Positions 34,869-44,590 are shown, counted from the first letter of the stretch. The stretch: 64,000 nt of DNA from an uncultured Aquimarina sp. (GCA_947500845.1 CANMTP010000006.1:207101-271100); one strand, 5' to 3'. Program-made: numbers and translations. Notes: generated from the sequence alone by a model not told the origin.

Positions 34869-35573
34869 TCACTTTTCATTCTTATCTTTTCCTCGCACAA
34901 AGGGCACAAACCTCACTGGTAAAACTTTCTTAGTCTTTATTTTACCCTCTTTCTTAGTTACTAAAACTAAATTTCTTTGATTCGAAGGGCCTATAGGTAT
35001 AATCATACGGCCACCCTCGGCTAGTTGATCTAATAAAGGTTGTGGTATAGTTTTAATTCCTGCGGTAACTATAATAGCATCAAAAGGAGCTTCTTCCTCC
35101 CAACCATTGTATCCATCACCTATTCTCGTTATCACATTATCATAGCCTAATGTTTCAAGTGTTTTTTTAGCTAACGCACCTAGTTCATTTACAATTTCTA
35201 TAGTGTATACAGATTTAACGATCTCCCCCAGTACGGCTGCTTGATATCCAGAACCTGTACCAATTTCTAAAACTTTGTCCTCAGAATTTAACGCTAATAT
35301 TTGAGTCATAAAAGCTACAATATACGGTTGCGAGATCGTTTGTCCATAACCAATAGATAAAGGACTGTCCCTATAAGCATATGGTTTCATTGTTTCAGGA
35401 ATAAATTGTTCTCTAGGAACATTTTGCATCGCTTTTAAAGTAGCTAGGTCTTTAATACCTCTTGGTACGAGTTGGTTACTAACCATAGCTTTGCGCTCAA
35501 TATCATATTTTGTTTGTGTGTATCCGAAAGATATATTGATTAGCAAGCCTGTTATGAAGCATATCTTTAACAT
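34869..35573 (-). CDS. pcm: Protein-L-isoaspartate O-methyltransferase, exported
   Basis: 234 aa. Begins with a hydrophobic signal (MLKICFITGLLINISFGYTQ), unusual for the classical cytosolic enzyme but seen in Bacteroidota. The Pcm blocks follow: VPREQFIPETMKPYAYRDSP, SIGYGQTISQPYIVAFMTQ, VLEIGTGSGYQAAVLGEI (SAM site), VYTIEIV, DGYNGWEEEAPFDAIIVTAG and GGRMIIPIG. It methylates isoaspartyl residues in damaged proteins. The signal suggests repair in the periplasm. Single gene, near other stress functions. Confidence 0.92.
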   Translation of the reverse strand: MLKICFITGLLINISFGYTQTKYDIERKAMVSNQLVPRGIKDLATLKAMQNVPREQFIPETMKPYAYRDSPLSIGYGQTISQPYIVAFMTQILALNSEDKVLEIGTGSGYQAAVLGEIVKSVYTIEIVNELGALAKKTLETLGYDNVITRIGDGYNGWEEEAPFDAIIVTAGIKTIPQPLLDQLAEGGRMIIPIGPSNQRNLVLVTKKEGKIKTKKVLPVRFVPFVRGKDKNEK

Positions 35574-36137
35574 ATTGTATGCTGTTACTCATTAATACTT
35601 CTATTTTTATAAAGATACTTTAAAAGTTTTGAAGAATATTGTTGGTTTAGAGAACTTAAGACTTATGAAAGGCAAAATTAATAACTAACACCTTGGTAAT
35701 CCAATTTTTTGATAGATTTAGATAGTATGGCAAGTATTTCCGAGCACAGAATATGAACCAATATTTATTCGAATTTAAGAACTATCCTTTGGATAATTAT
35801 TTGATTGTTCGTAGTCATCTATGAAGTGAAAAAAAAATCTGGATCGAGGTCAATTTTTAGCTAAAAATTAAGATTTAACCAGTCCATTTTATATAACTTG
35901 AATCAGAAATAGAGGACTAAATAATTTATAATATTACGTAGTTTAATAGATTGTAGTGGCGCAAGACTTAATGATTTTTCTTCTTAAAAAAACCTTGTTT
36001 TACCATCGATTTAAAAATGTTGATTGATTGTCATGTCTTCTGTAGTTTATAGAATATTTTTAAGTAAACTAAATTAATTTAATAAAATGCTTTGTATTTG
36101 ATACAGGCGATAGACTTTAACTATAAAATCCATCCTA
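35574..36137. other. Divergent intergenic region pcm / katG
   Basis: 564 AT-rich bases with both promoters. TTTGTATTTG near 36091-36100 is a weak match to the -7 element for katG. No OxyR- or PerR-like palindrome was recognised, and no gene. Confidence 0.45.
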
Positions 36138-38441
36138 ATGAAAGAATTATTAAATATTGAAAATCCTGAAAGTTTAGGTAAATGTCCCTTCAGAGGAACT
36201 AGAATTGGTGGAGCATTGGGTAAGCAACCGCAAATAGACGATTGGTGGCCCAATCGCTTAAAGGTTGAATTGCTTCATCAGGATCCTCCACAAGCAAATC
36301 CATTGTCAGATCTTGATTACAAAGAAGCGTTTGAAAAAATTGATTATGAAGAATTAAAAGAAGATATTAAAAGGCTTTTAATAGATTCTAAGGACTGGTG
36401 GCCTGCAGATTATGGCAATTACGGTCCACAAATGATAAGAATGGCTTGGCACTCTGCAGGAACCTATAGAATTGCTGATGGCAGAGGTGGTGCAGGACAA
36501 GCAATGCAGCGTTTTGCACCCATTAATTCTTGGTGGGACAATGGAAATATTGACAAGTCCCGTAGATTAATATGGCCTATAAAACAGAAATATGGAGAAG
36601 CTATTTCTTGGGCAGATTTAATAGTGCTTACAGGTAATTGTGCTTTAGAAATAATGGGGTTCAAAACTTTTGGTTTTGGTGCAGGTAGAAGAGATGCCTG
36701 GGAACCTGATCGCGGCACCTATTGGGGAACTGAATTCTGGAATGGCAAAACCGTATATGAAACTAGCAAACATGATCACAACGGACATCCCGGAGAAATG
36801 GTTACCAGAAATATAAGATGGATAGGAGAACCAAAAGATCAATATTACGACTTAGAAAATCCACTTGCCGCCACCAACCAAGCTTTAATTTATGTTGATC
36901 CCGAAGGACCAAATGGAAATGGTAATTCTTTGGATTCAGCACGGGACATAAGAGAGACTTTTGCAAGAATGGCGATGAATGATGAAGAAACTGTAGCCTT
37001 AATAGCCGGTGGACATGCCTTCGGAAAAAGTCATGGTATGGTATCAGCAGAAGAAATAGGTCCAGCACCAGAAGGAGCTCCTTTACAGGCTATGGGTATG
37101 GGATGGCAAAATCCAAAAGGTACTGGATTTGGTAAATATACAATGACTAACGGAATAGAAGGATCTTGGACTCCCAACCCGACGCAATGGGATAATAGTT
37201 ATTTGGAGAATCTATTCAAGTATGAATGGGAACAAACAAAGAGTCCTGCGGGAGCGGTTCAATATAAACCGGTGGATCCTAATGCTCCAAAAACTCCCGA
37301 TGCACATGAGGAGGGAAAAATGAATGAATTGATGATGATGACCTCAGATCTGGCGCTCAAAGATGATCCAGCATATAACAAAATATGCAGAAAGTTTCTG
37401 GATGATTTCGACTATTTTAGTGATGCTTTTGCCAGAGCATGGTTTAAATTAACTCATAGAGACATGGGTCCAAAAGATCGATATTTTGGCCCAGAAATTC
37501 CTAAAGAGGATTTAATTTGGCAAGACCCTATTCCTAAAAGAAATCATCCAGTAATAGATTCCTCAGATATAAAACATTTAAAGGATAAAATATTAAATAG
37601 TGGTAATAGCATTTCAGCATTAGTTTCCGCAGCATGGTCCAGTGCTTCAAATTATAGAGATTCTGATAAAAGAGGTGGAGCTAACGGTGCAAGAGTAAGA
37701 TTAAATCCTATGATAGATTGGGAAATTAATCGCCCCGAAGAACTCAAAAAAGTTATGGATAGCCTAGAGTCTATCGCTCATAATTTTAATCATTCTCAAT
37801 CTGATGGCAAGAAAGTATCATTAGCTGATTTAATAGTGTTAGGAGGTTGTGCGGCTATAGAAAAATCGGCATCTGCGGCAGGAATTAGTATAGATGTGCC
37901 ATTTACGACCGGTCGTATGGACACAACTCAAGAATTAACAGATGCAGAAAGTTTTGATTGGTTAAAACCCGTTTCTGATGGATTTAGAAATTATCATAAT
38001 AGTCAAGTAGGATTTCATATTCCGCCAGAACATATATTTCTAGATCGTGCACAACTTTTAACCTTAACAGCTCCAGAGTGGATAGTCCTAGTTGGTGGAT
38101 TGAGAGTTCTGGATCAAAATTATGATCATTCCAAATTAGGTGTTTTTACCGATAGACCCGGAGTGTTGACTAATGATTTTTTCAGAGTGCTTACAAGTAT
38201 GGATTACGAATGGGTGCCTGTCGATGATAAAGAAATGACTTTTAACTTAAACGATAGAAAATCAGGTGAGACTAGATATAAAGCTTCAAGATGTGATCTT
38301 ATTTTTGGCTCTAATGCTCAATTAAGAAATATTGCAGAAGTTTATGCAGCAGATAATGGTTTACCTCGGTTTATAAAGGACTTTGTAAAAGTATGGGATA
38401 AAATCATGATGTTAGATAGATATGATGTAAAGAATGCATAA
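36138..38441 (+). CDS. katG: Catalase-peroxidase KatG
   Basis: 767 aa, full length. N-terminal active site [13 protein letters not shown] with Arg101, Trp104 and His105; proximal haem His in [12 protein letters not shown] (about residue 293). The Met-Tyr-Trp adduct partners appear present (Trp104, Tyr in ALIYVDPEG, Met in ARMAMNDEE). The second, haem-less peroxidase-like half begins about residue 440 ([20 protein letters not shown]). It degrades hydrogen peroxide by catalase and peroxidase reactions. Monocistronic, ended by a perfect terminator. Confidence 0.97.
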   Translation: MKELLNIENPESLGKCPFRGTRIGGALGKQPQIDDWWPNRLKVELLHQDPPQANPLSDLDYKEAFEKIDYEELKEDIKRLLIDSKDWWPADYGNYGPQMIRMAWHSAGTYRIADGRGGAGQAMQRFAPINSWWDNGNIDKSRRLIWPIKQKYGEAISWADLIVLTGNCALEIMGFKTFGFGAGRRDAWEPDRGTYWGTEFWNGKTVYETSKHDHNGHPGEMVTRNIRWIGEPKDQYYDLENPLAATNQALIYVDPEGPNGNGNSLDSARDIRETFARMAMNDEETVALIAGGHAFGKSHGMVSAEEIGPAPEGAPLQAMGMGWQNPKGTGFGKYTMTNGIEGSWTPNPTQWDNSYLENLFKYEWEQTKSPAGAVQYKPVDPNAPKTPDAHEEGKMNELMMMTSDLALKDDPAYNKICRKFLDDFDYFSDAFARAWFKLTHRDMGPKDRYFGPEIPKEDLIWQDPIPKRNHPVIDSSDIKHLKDKILNSGNSISALVSAAWSSASNYRDSDKRGGANGARVRLNPMIDWEINRPEELKKVMDSLESIAHNFNHSQSDGKKVSLADLIVLGGCAAIEKSASAAGISIDVPFTTGRMDTTQELTDAESFDWLKPVSDGFRNYHNSQVGFHIPPEHIFLDRAQLLTLTAPEWIVLVGGLRVLDQNYDHSKLGVFTDRPGVLTNDFFRVLTSMDYEWVPVDDKEMTFNLNDRKSGETRYKASRCDLIFGSNAQLRNIAEVYAADNGLPRFIKDFVKVWDKIMMLDRYDVKNA

Positions 38442-38488
38442 TTAAAAAGGGTGAATAATATTAGTAATATTATTCACCCTTTTTAATT
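38440..38488. terminator. katG terminator
   Basis: A 23-bp perfect inverted repeat (AATTAAAAAGGGTGAATAAT at the start, mirrored at the end) around the loop AGT, overlapping the katG stop codon. Confidence 0.92.
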
Positions 38489-38600
38489 GACTTAGTATCT
38501 GTAGTTTAAATTAGCAAGGGATAATTTTATTTATTTTACCAACAAAACTTACATAAAAAATATGCGGTTTTACCACAGTGAAATTATAATATATTAAGCA

Positions 38601-38608
38601 TATATTTG
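38601..38608 (+). promoter_or_regulatory. Possible -7 box
   Basis: TATATTTG, identical to the -7 boxes at 24988, 44561, 56913 and 63576. No good -33 partner is visible. Confidence 0.4.
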
Positions 38609-38629
38609 CACAGAATAAAATTTAGAAAC

Positions 38630-38683
38630 ATGGTACAATCATTTCTTCATTCTATTTTGTTCTATTCTCATCTAGGCGTATAA
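38630..38683 (+). CDS. Possible 17-aa leader peptide
   Basis: MVQSFLHSILFYSHLGV, starting 22 bases after the -7 box. It ends inside a small hairpin. It could be a leader peptide for the gene at 38924 or chance; size alone prevents a firm call. Confidence 0.2.
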   Translation: MVQSFLHSILFYSHLGV

Positions 38684-38923
38684 ATTTTATGCCCTGTGTT
38701 GGGGTAGACAAAATGCCTTCGAATATTATCTTCAATTACCACAGTGTGTTTTGAATATAATTGCGATCAAGAAATTATTGTTTTTAATTCCTTAATTTGA
38801 TATTTGTTCAATTTAATTGTTAAATATTAACATCATTTTATGAAAATAAAGGTTGTGGCATAGGATTTGCAGTTAAATTTTAAGTTTTATTTATGAATCA
38901 ATTGTATTATTAATTTTAAAATC

Positions 38924-39169
38924 ATGTTCAAGCCAAATTTACATTTACGACACAGTACCCTAAAGGGTCAATTGGCGGTAAATCCATCTTTGATTGGACT
39001 TTTTCTAGAAACCGTCTATGATACCCCGTGGAGTACGATATCGTATGACGAAGAGACAAAATTGTCAGCCAAAAAGAGAAAAAGTTTGAGAAGTTTTGGT
39101 AACCAGATGAGTTCGTATTTGCGTTGGTTTGCTTTATGTCGTCTAGCTCAGGACGTAAAACAGGAGTAA
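38924..39169 (+). CDS. Unknown 81-aa basic protein
   Basis: 81 aa, ATG start, clearly coding in composition: MFKPNLHLRHSTLKGQLAVN, GLFLETVYDTPWSTISYDEE and KKRKSLRSFGNQMSSYLRWF. It is basic at the C-terminal half, with no signal or membrane segment. No family recognised. Convergent with the TIR gene (28 bases apart). The leader region upstream (38.6 kb) may control it. Confidence 0.55.
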   Translation: MFKPNLHLRHSTLKGQLAVNPSLIGLFLETVYDTPWSTISYDEETKLSAKKRKSLRSFGNQMSSYLRWFALCRLAQDVKQE

Positions 39170-39196
39170 TAAAGATAAACCAACCAAGTATTTAAA

Positions 39197-39931
39197 TCAC
39201 AGCTTATTTTTTTCTACAAAGTTATATCCTGATACTGTTAATCTATAGTAAGATAAGTTTTCTATCTTGGTTTTAGACAGCAATTCTAGTGCTTCCAACT
39301 CATGAATAACACGTATCACTTCTTTTCTTTTTTCCGCTTTTGATAATTTGTATACTTCTTTAATAGAAAGACCATCTTTATGATAATTTTCAAAAAAGAT
39401 TGTCATTATAGTAACACGATCAAAGGAAGTCTTTAACTCTTCAAGTGAAGATAAATTGCCAAGTATACTTGTTGCCGGTGTATCTGAAGATAAAACACGT
39501 TTGATTTCTTGGGTCACTTTTAAAAACAGTGCATCTCTTTGTCCTTCATTCATTACAATCAATGGTTCAGAAGGTGGATTTATAGTTTGAAACCTTGATA
39601 TGGCATCGATATCAGAAAACATACAATGGCTTATTATAATAGGAAATATATGAGCTCCCTCTTCTTTTGCAGCAGTGAGTAGTGCAGGTAGCTCTTCATT
39701 ATTAATGAATTCTGAAGAAATAAAATTGGCACTGACCATTAGTATAGCAACTTTGGTAGAACCTATTGCTTTATTTATTTCAGTACGCCAATCTGCTCCA
39801 ACCTCAATTTTTGAATCCTCCCAGATGGTAAATTGATATTCACGCTCTAAATAGCTTAAGTGTACTCGAAGGTAATCCAACCATTTCGCATCTTTTTTAC
39901 TATAACTAATAAAAACTCCGTGTCGCTTCAT
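39197..39931 (-). CDS. TIR-domain protein with C-terminal winged-helix-like region
   Basis: 244 aa. Residues 1-150 are a TIR_2 domain: HGVFISYSKKDAKWLDYL, WEDSKIEVGADWRTEI, VAILMVSANFISSEFI and NNEELPALL, where the first or second Glu is the candidate NADase residue. About 160-244 look like a winged helix (IMTIFFENYHKDGLSIKEVY, LLSKTKIENLSYYRLT). TIR proteins of bacteria cleave NAD or make cyclic-ADPR-type signals in immunity. It is divergent (186 bases) from a 2TM DUF4231 gene, a plausible immune partner. An N-terminal TIR with no sensor domain suggests the sensing part is elsewhere. Confidence 0.82.
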   Translation of the reverse strand: MKRHGVFISYSKKDAKWLDYLRVHLSYLEREYQFTIWEDSKIEVGADWRTEINKAIGSTKVAILMVSANFISSEFINNEELPALLTAAKEEGAHIFPIIISHCMFSDIDAISRFQTINPPSEPLIVMNEGQRDALFLKVTQEIKRVLSSDTPATSILGNLSSLEELKTSFDRVTIMTIFFENYHKDGLSIKEVYKLSKAEKRKEVIRVIHELEALELLSKTKIENLSYYRLTVSGYNFVEKNKL

Positions 39932-40117
39932 ATTGGTTTTTATGGCCGAAACCTTTTAAGAGTATAAATTTATGAGATAATTAAAAAATGTGCATACTCA
40001 TCGTATACTTTTATGAAAAAAATATGTCGAATTTATACATTGACGCTAGAGATTATTAAATTTAGCTAGAATTTTATTTTGAACTTATGAATTCTGATAA
40101 ACATAAATAACGAACCA

Positions 40118-40543
40118 ATGAATGAAGATCAATACATAAAAGAAAGAGTCGATGACCAAATAGCGTGGTACGGTAGTAAAAGCGCGACCAATAAGACCTT
40201 ACATTTATGGACAAAAGGACTTATCATAACTTTTTCTGCTCTTATACCATTTATTTCTGGTTTTCTTAAGTCTGGGCCAGAATATCTAGATTATGTCATT
40301 GGGGTCCTTGGTATGCTTGTTGCTATTTTAACTGGTATTTCAGAGCTCATGAAATTTCAGGAAAAATGGTCAAAATACCGCACTACAGCTGAGACATTGA
40401 AACATGAAAAATTTCTATACAGCACTCAATCGGGGCATTACAAAGATCAAGAGAGACACTTCAATTTGTTTGTAGGTCGCATTGAAAACCTGATCAGTAC
40501 CGAGAACTCTGATTGGAGCAAGATCATAAATCAGGAAGAGTAA
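40118..40543 (+). CDS. DUF4231 / SLATT-like two-helix membrane protein
   Basis: 141 aa. Polar N-terminus with DDQIAWYGSKSATNKTLHLW, two helices (about 33-50 LIITFSALIPFISGFL and 58-77 YVIGVLGMLVAILTGIS), then a coiled C-terminus FQEKWSKYRTTAETLKHEKF. This fits DUF4231, a SLATT-type family whose members are proposed pore-forming effectors in nucleotide-signalling defence systems. Divergent from the TIR gene, so a TIR-signal/pore pair is a reasonable hypothesis, not shown. Confidence 0.82.
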   Translation: MNEDQYIKERVDDQIAWYGSKSATNKTLHLWTKGLIITFSALIPFISGFLKSGPEYLDYVIGVLGMLVAILTGISELMKFQEKWSKYRTTAETLKHEKFLYSTQSGHYKDQERHFNLFVGRIENLISTENSDWSKIINQEE

Positions 40544-40727
40544 TTTTTATTCTTTATTTATTATGATCAAGTGCTACTTTTTTAGTATTTTTAATAGGTC
40601 ATCGTATTCTAGATGTTTTGTATCCAAACATATATCCCATTTTACACATTGTATTCGTTAAGCCTTATTGAAAGTAATATCAGGCATTGGATTTTTGGTA
40701 AAGTTCAAACATTTAAAATTAAAACTC

Positions 40728-41507
40728 ATGAAAGCATCAGGTACACCATCTCACGAAAGATCTTTTTATAGAACAGGTAGAGATTCTCACGGGAAACAAT
40801 TCGTTCTCTCTCCTCAATCTATTGCCACAGGAGATGGCGAAACAATGAATTATTTGGATTGTGTTCGACAAAACCTCGATGACTCTTTTTATTATAATGA
40901 AGTAGAAAACAAAACAAAGATTGTGTTGCATTTTACCGCTGGTTACCTCAAAGGTGATATTGCCCAGCTTACGATGCCATCAAATCATGTCTCTGTACCG
41001 TTTGTTATTGCAAGAGATGGTACAATACTTAAACTATGGCCATCAAAATATTGGTCCTATCATCTAGGCAGAGGTGCAGTAGGTGGAAATACCACGATGA
41101 GCAAGCAAACTATCGGAATCGAGCTTTCTAATATTGGTTTTCTTAAAAAAAATGGAAGTAATCTTGTTTCGGTATATTCAGATACTGATGTATACTGTAA
41201 CCTAAATGAAACCAATTTTTATACAAAACTTAATACTCCCTTTAGAAAAGAAAACTATTTTGCTACATATACTCAAAAACAATATCATAGCCTCTCTATT
41301 TTACTGAAGTATTTAACAAATATATATAATATTCCTAGAAATTTCTTGCCCGCTAACAAAAGGTATGCTACGCTAAGTAGAAATGATGTAGAAAGTTTTA
41401 ATGGAATCCTATCGCATATCAACTACAGAGAATCCGGTAAATGGGATATTGGAGAAGCTTTTGAATGGGATAACATTATACAAAGTATCAATGGTTCTGT
41501 TGTATAA
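40728..41507 (+). CDS. N-acetylmuramoyl-L-alanine amidase (Amidase_2)
   Basis: 259 aa from the ATG at 40728; an upstream TTG at 40668 would add a weakly hydrophobic 20 residues. Amidase_2 blocks: KIVLHFTAGYLKGD (first zinc His), HVSVPFVIARDGTILKLW, SYHLGRGAVGGN and QTIGIELSNIGFL. The first 55 residues are an extension without clear signal. Zn-dependent cleavage of the peptidoglycan lactyl-amide bond is expected. No holin or phage genes lie nearby. Same strand as the DUF4231 gene, 184 bases downstream. Confidence 0.82.
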   Translation: MKASGTPSHERSFYRTGRDSHGKQFVLSPQSIATGDGETMNYLDCVRQNLDDSFYYNEVENKTKIVLHFTAGYLKGDIAQLTMPSNHVSVPFVIARDGTILKLWPSKYWSYHLGRGAVGGNTTMSKQTIGIELSNIGFLKKNGSNLVSVYSDTDVYCNLNETNFYTKLNTPFRKENYFATYTQKQYHSLSILLKYLTNIYNIPRNFLPANKRYATLSRNDVESFNGILSHINYRESGKWDIGEAFEWDNIIQSINGSVV

Positions 41508-41634
41508 AGAATAACTTATCTTGTATATTATGTTTTATTGTTAATAACCGATAACTGACAAATTAAAAAAGTAGCAATCCCATTATATTACTTCTCTTCC
41601 CCCCTGCTATTATATGATCATATTTTTTTAAGTA

Positions 41635-43242
41635 CTACAAAGATGCAATCAAGTCTTCCTCCAGATTCTCTTCATCAACCGTATTCAACAGGCCTGTTGT
41701 ATTTAGAAAGTCATTAGAAAATACCTTTGCCATTTCCTTTGATAAAAGTTTATTTCTTTGTTTTTTCCACTCTGAAACTTTGGCCCCATACATATGCTCT
41801 ACCAGGTTTGGAAAACCCCAATCTGAATTTTTACCCCAATGAATGGTAAAAGGAATATCATTCTCCCCTAATACCTGTATCATTCGGCGAGAAAATTCTT
41901 TTAAACTCATTAATTTTCTTGATTTATTCCATAATACACCATCAATTTCTATCATACAGGTAATAGGAAACCTAGTAAATGCGAGGGTGGCTTCAGATTT
42001 TTTAACAAATCGCATTGCATAAATACCAGGAATAGGTCCTTCATCTTTTGTAAGGTCAATTAATATTTTAAGGGCTTTTTCAGAATCGTTAACATCTACT
42101 CCAAACGAACATGCAAATGCGGGTCCTTGATAAGGTGCGTCCCAAAAAGTTTCATACAAAGTTCCAATAGATTCTTCATTTACATCTGGTAAAATCTGTT
42201 TTTCTAATCGTTTAATAAAAAAAGGTATTTTTTTCGGAAAACGTTCGCTGATCTTTATTAACAAATGAATTAAATCTTTGTAAACCGATTTTTCTATCGT
42301 CGCAAAAGGATCGGGATAGTTATCGGTATATCTTTTCTTGTACATTGCTTCTATCACATATTCACTTTCATCGGTATACGGATTAATAAAAACTTTATAG
42401 TGATAAGGCCTTAATCCCTTTCCGTTTGAATCTGTCTCCCCTTGAATACGGAAACTAGAATTAGCAAAATCCATAGTTCGCGCAAGTTCTAGAGCAGTAT
42501 TTTTATCAATTTTCTTCACGTATCGTTTCAATAAAAATTGATCTTCAGCTTCAATGACTACCCCGTGTATAAATCCAAAAGATCCCAGACCAACTAGTGC
42601 TGCATTGAATAAATCATCATCCCTTATTATTCTCGATTTTATTTTTTGAGCAAATGCATCATCAAGAGCCGGATCGCTTTGTCTTTCTATATACACAACA
42701 TCATCAGGATCAGGTCCTATGATAAGATTTAGTCCAACTACGTAGTCCTGTACAGATCCTACATCAAGAGCAGAGCCATGTACCCCGGTAGAAATACAAC
42801 CCGCTATAGTTTGTCCATTACTAGCCCCACTGGTCTTCAATGATTTTTTATGCATTTCTAATGTCTGTGAAATTTCTTTTATAGTATTTCCGCATTGAAA
42901 GAAAAAAAGATTAGCACCATCATACGCCGATCTGGCGTGAACATCGCTTAATGAAATCTTTAAGTCGAGATTCATAAAAACATTATAGTGCATTCTGTCT
43001 TTTTGATGTGCAATGTTAGACATAGACCAACGAGCTCCATACGCCCGAAATCCTTCGTCATTATCCAGGGCTTCCTTCAAAAGACGACGAATCTCATTGG
43101 CAGCATCATTATATCTATCAATTTCTGAAGGCATATTGGCCTTCCCTTCTAATCGTGTTTTCTGTAACCATTTTAAATCAAAAGGACCATTATTGTGTAA
43201 CGTATCCCATTGAGATGTTTGATGAGAAATAGTATTTGCCAT
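41635..43242 (-). CDS. FAD-binding oxidase of the VAO family
   Basis: 535 aa. The FAD_binding_4 domain spans about 40-245: RAYGARWSMSNIA, FFQCGNTIKEISQTLE, KTSGASNGQTIAGCISTGVHG (split here; a His-Gly of the flavin-binding loop) and GLGSFGFIHGVVIEAED. The C-terminal part resembles sugar-1,4-lactone or alditol oxidases (HWGKNSDWGFPNLVEHMYG). It probably oxidises a carbohydrate-type alcohol with O2. No signal peptide. Second gene after a Cys-rich lipoprotein (6-base gap). Substrate unknown. Confidence 0.82.
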   Translation of the reverse strand: MANTISHQTSQWDTLHNNGPFDLKWLQKTRLEGKANMPSEIDRYNDAANEIRRLLKEALDNDEGFRAYGARWSMSNIAHQKDRMHYNVFMNLDLKISLSDVHARSAYDGANLFFFQCGNTIKEISQTLEMHKKSLKTSGASNGQTIAGCISTGVHGSALDVGSVQDYVVGLNLIIGPDPDDVVYIERQSDPALDDAFAQKIKSRIIRDDDLFNAALVGLGSFGFIHGVVIEAEDQFLLKRYVKKIDKNTALELARTMDFANSSFRIQGETDSNGKGLRPYHYKVFINPYTDESEYVIEAMYKKRYTDNYPDPFATIEKSVYKDLIHLLIKISERFPKKIPFFIKRLEKQILPDVNEESIGTLYETFWDAPYQGPAFACSFGVDVNDSEKALKILIDLTKDEGPIPGIYAMRFVKKSEATLAFTRFPITCMIEIDGVLWNKSRKLMSLKEFSRRMIQVLGENDIPFTIHWGKNSDWGFPNLVEHMYGAKVSEWKKQRNKLLSKEMAKVFSNDFLNTTGLLNTVDEENLEEDLIASL

Positions 43243-43248
43243 AGTTTA

Positions 43249-43632
43249 TTAGTTTTCAGGTTTCATGCAGACATATTTGATTTTTACTTTACGTTTACTG
43301 CCAAAAGTGATCAGGTATAATAAAGAACCTCCAAAAGTATTTTTGTATTCAACAGAGAATAGTTTACCGGTTTCGCAGCCAAATCTTTGGACTCGAATAC
43401 CAATATCATCAACAGCTATGCTTGCTTTAATAATGGTATCAAGAACCACTACCCTTTTATCGCGATAAAAATTACCCTGATCTTCGGGACAATTTTCATC
43501 AATCCCACTTTGACAAGGCATAGGAACACCTTTTGTACTTGTTAATCTTACAGAATAACAAGAAGTGAATAGCAGAAATACTCCTATTATCATAATTAAA
43601 ACATGTGATCGGTTTTTAATAAATGTTGTCAT
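43249..43632 (-). CDS. Cys-rich lipoprotein, unknown
   Basis: 127 aa with a lipobox (LLFTSC, Cys about 25). The mature part has four further Cys (in VPMPCQSG, DENCPED, RFGCETG and KYVCMKPEN), likely two disulphides in the periplasm. VRLTSTKGVPMPCQSG and SLLYLITFGSKRKVKIKYVC are the recognisable stretches; no family assigned. It shares an operon with the FAD oxidase six bases downstream. Confidence 0.65.
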   Translation of the reverse strand: MTTFIKNRSHVLIMIIGVFLLFTSCYSVRLTSTKGVPMPCQSGIDENCPEDQGNFYRDKRVVVLDTIIKASIAVDDIGIRVQRFGCETGKLFSVEYKNTFGGSLLYLITFGSKRKVKIKYVCMKPEN

Positions 43633-43911
43633 AATACATATGATTAAGATTAAAATGTTAACACATAAAAATCTATAGATTATTTTCTGTAAATGAAATC
43701 AATATACTGAGGGTATTACTTATGACAATTGAGGAATTTAAATTTAGGAAAAATTTTAAAGAATAAGACTGAAAATTCCCCGATTAATATCTTGATCTTA
43801 ATAGTTATAAATTATTAATAGCCAAAACAATAGAAAAAAAAGGCTTCAAAAGAATATTTGCTACTTGAAAAAAAATGGGAATTTATCAAACAACTTTATA
43901 TACCTCCAAAA

Positions 43912-43932
43912 AAAAGGGTTTTTCACCCTTTT
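43912..43932. terminator. Hairpin with A/T flanks, possible terminator
   Basis: AAAAGGGT and ACCCTTTT arms, five-base loop, with A-run upstream and T-rich downstream. It ends no obvious annotated gene, which hints at an unrecognised short transcript. Confidence 0.5.
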
Positions 43933-44060
43933 GAATTTTAGTTATTTCTCCCTTGTCTTGTGAAGATTGTAATATTTAAATCTATAACTGAAAACACTTT
44001 TGCTTTCGAATGAAGCTTTAAGCAAAGATGATTATGATTTAACTTTTAGGATTTTCCAAC

Positions 44061-44086
44061 AAAAAAGGCCCATAAAGGCCTTTCTT
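44061..44086 (-). terminator. Terminator of the gene at 44122
   Basis: On the reverse strand AAGAAAGGCC-tttatg-GGCCTTTTTT, 35 bases after the stop. Confidence 0.85.
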
Positions 44087-44121
44087 AAAAAATATAGGTA
44101 AGTTCAGGGTATTGATAGATC

Positions 44122-44475
44122 TTATTCTCCAGCTAGTACTACATAAGATTGAGTAACAGGAGATATACTATAATTTTTTACACTCCTTATATTTCTAAGG
44201 TGCTTTTCGGCTTCCTCAAAGGCCGTTTCTAATGCACTTCTCTTTGAATCTTTATCAACGACAATAGTTTTAGAAACAATACTACCATTATTATACTCAA
44301 TCGTCATCTTCCACTTCTTTAACGAATGTGCATTTTTATTTTTTGAGATATCATCATCTTCTCCCTTTTTATGGTCTGTCTTTTCATTTTTTTCAGCCGG
44401 AACGTATCGAGATTCTGATGGCGTAGCATTGCCAAGAGAAATACATAATACTACAGTTGCAATTAAAAGTTTCAT
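44122..44475 (-). CDS. Small exported protein, unknown
   Basis: 117 aa with a signal peptide (MKLLIATVVLCISLGNATPS). A charged linker (KNEKTDHKKGEDDDISKNKN) is followed by a compact domain: KWKMTIEYNNGSIVSKTIVV, ALETAFEEAEKHLRNIRSVK and the end ISPVTQSYVVLAGE. No family recognised. It is divergent from the Xre-like gene, and both have -7 boxes in the 115-base gap, so regulation by that protein is possible. Confidence 0.65.
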   Translation of the reverse strand: MKLLIATVVLCISLGNATPSESRYVPAEKNEKTDHKKGEDDDISKNKNAHSLKKWKMTIEYNNGSIVSKTIVVDKDSKRSALETAFEEAEKHLRNIRSVKNYSISPVTQSYVVLAGE

Positions 44476-44512
44476 AGTTGTTAGTGATTTGAATTTGTAT
44501 GTAACGAATATA

Positions 44513-44520
44513 CAAACATA
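44513..44520 (-). promoter_or_regulatory. -7 box for the gene at 44475
   Basis: Reverse-strand TATGTTTG matches TAnnTTTG, 38 bases upstream of the start codon. Confidence 0.5.
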
Positions 44521-44560
44521 TTTTTAATAATCATATATTTTTTTAATAAAAATTTATTTG

Positions 44561-44568
44561 TATATTTG
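44561..44568 (+). promoter_or_regulatory. -7 box for the Xre-like gene
   Basis: TATATTTG 22 bases upstream of the ATG at 44591. Confidence 0.55.
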
Positions 44569-44590
44569 ATTCCTTTTTACTTATTTCATT

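Larger units (their letters stand above)
38489..38923. other. Intergenic region with a -7 box and an 17-codon frame
   Basis: 435 bases. TATATTTG at 38601-38608 is followed by a short frame (38630-38683) and a hairpin GGCGTATAAATTTTATGCC (38675-38693). The word TTACCACAGTG occurs twice, near 38573 and 38735. A structured leader or small RNA is possible; no known riboswitch was recognised. Confidence 0.4.
43633..44121. other. Intergenic region with two hairpins
   Basis: 489 bases. Two hairpins (43912-43932 and 44061-44086) belong to flanking transcripts. No gene recognised in the AT-rich remainder. Confidence 0.55.

Noticed and set aside
36464..37068. Reverse-strand frames of 65-88 codons inside katG
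   Set aside because: They are antisense to a complete, well-conserved gene.
39197..43632. A prophage or lysis cassette around the amidase gene
   Set aside because: No holin, capsid, portal or integrase genes are adjacent; one amidase is not evidence of a phage.
43912..43932. CRISPR or other tandem arrays in the AT-rich gaps
   Set aside because: No regularly spaced direct repeats of 20-40 bases were seen anywhere; the repeats present are dispersed and mostly inverted.
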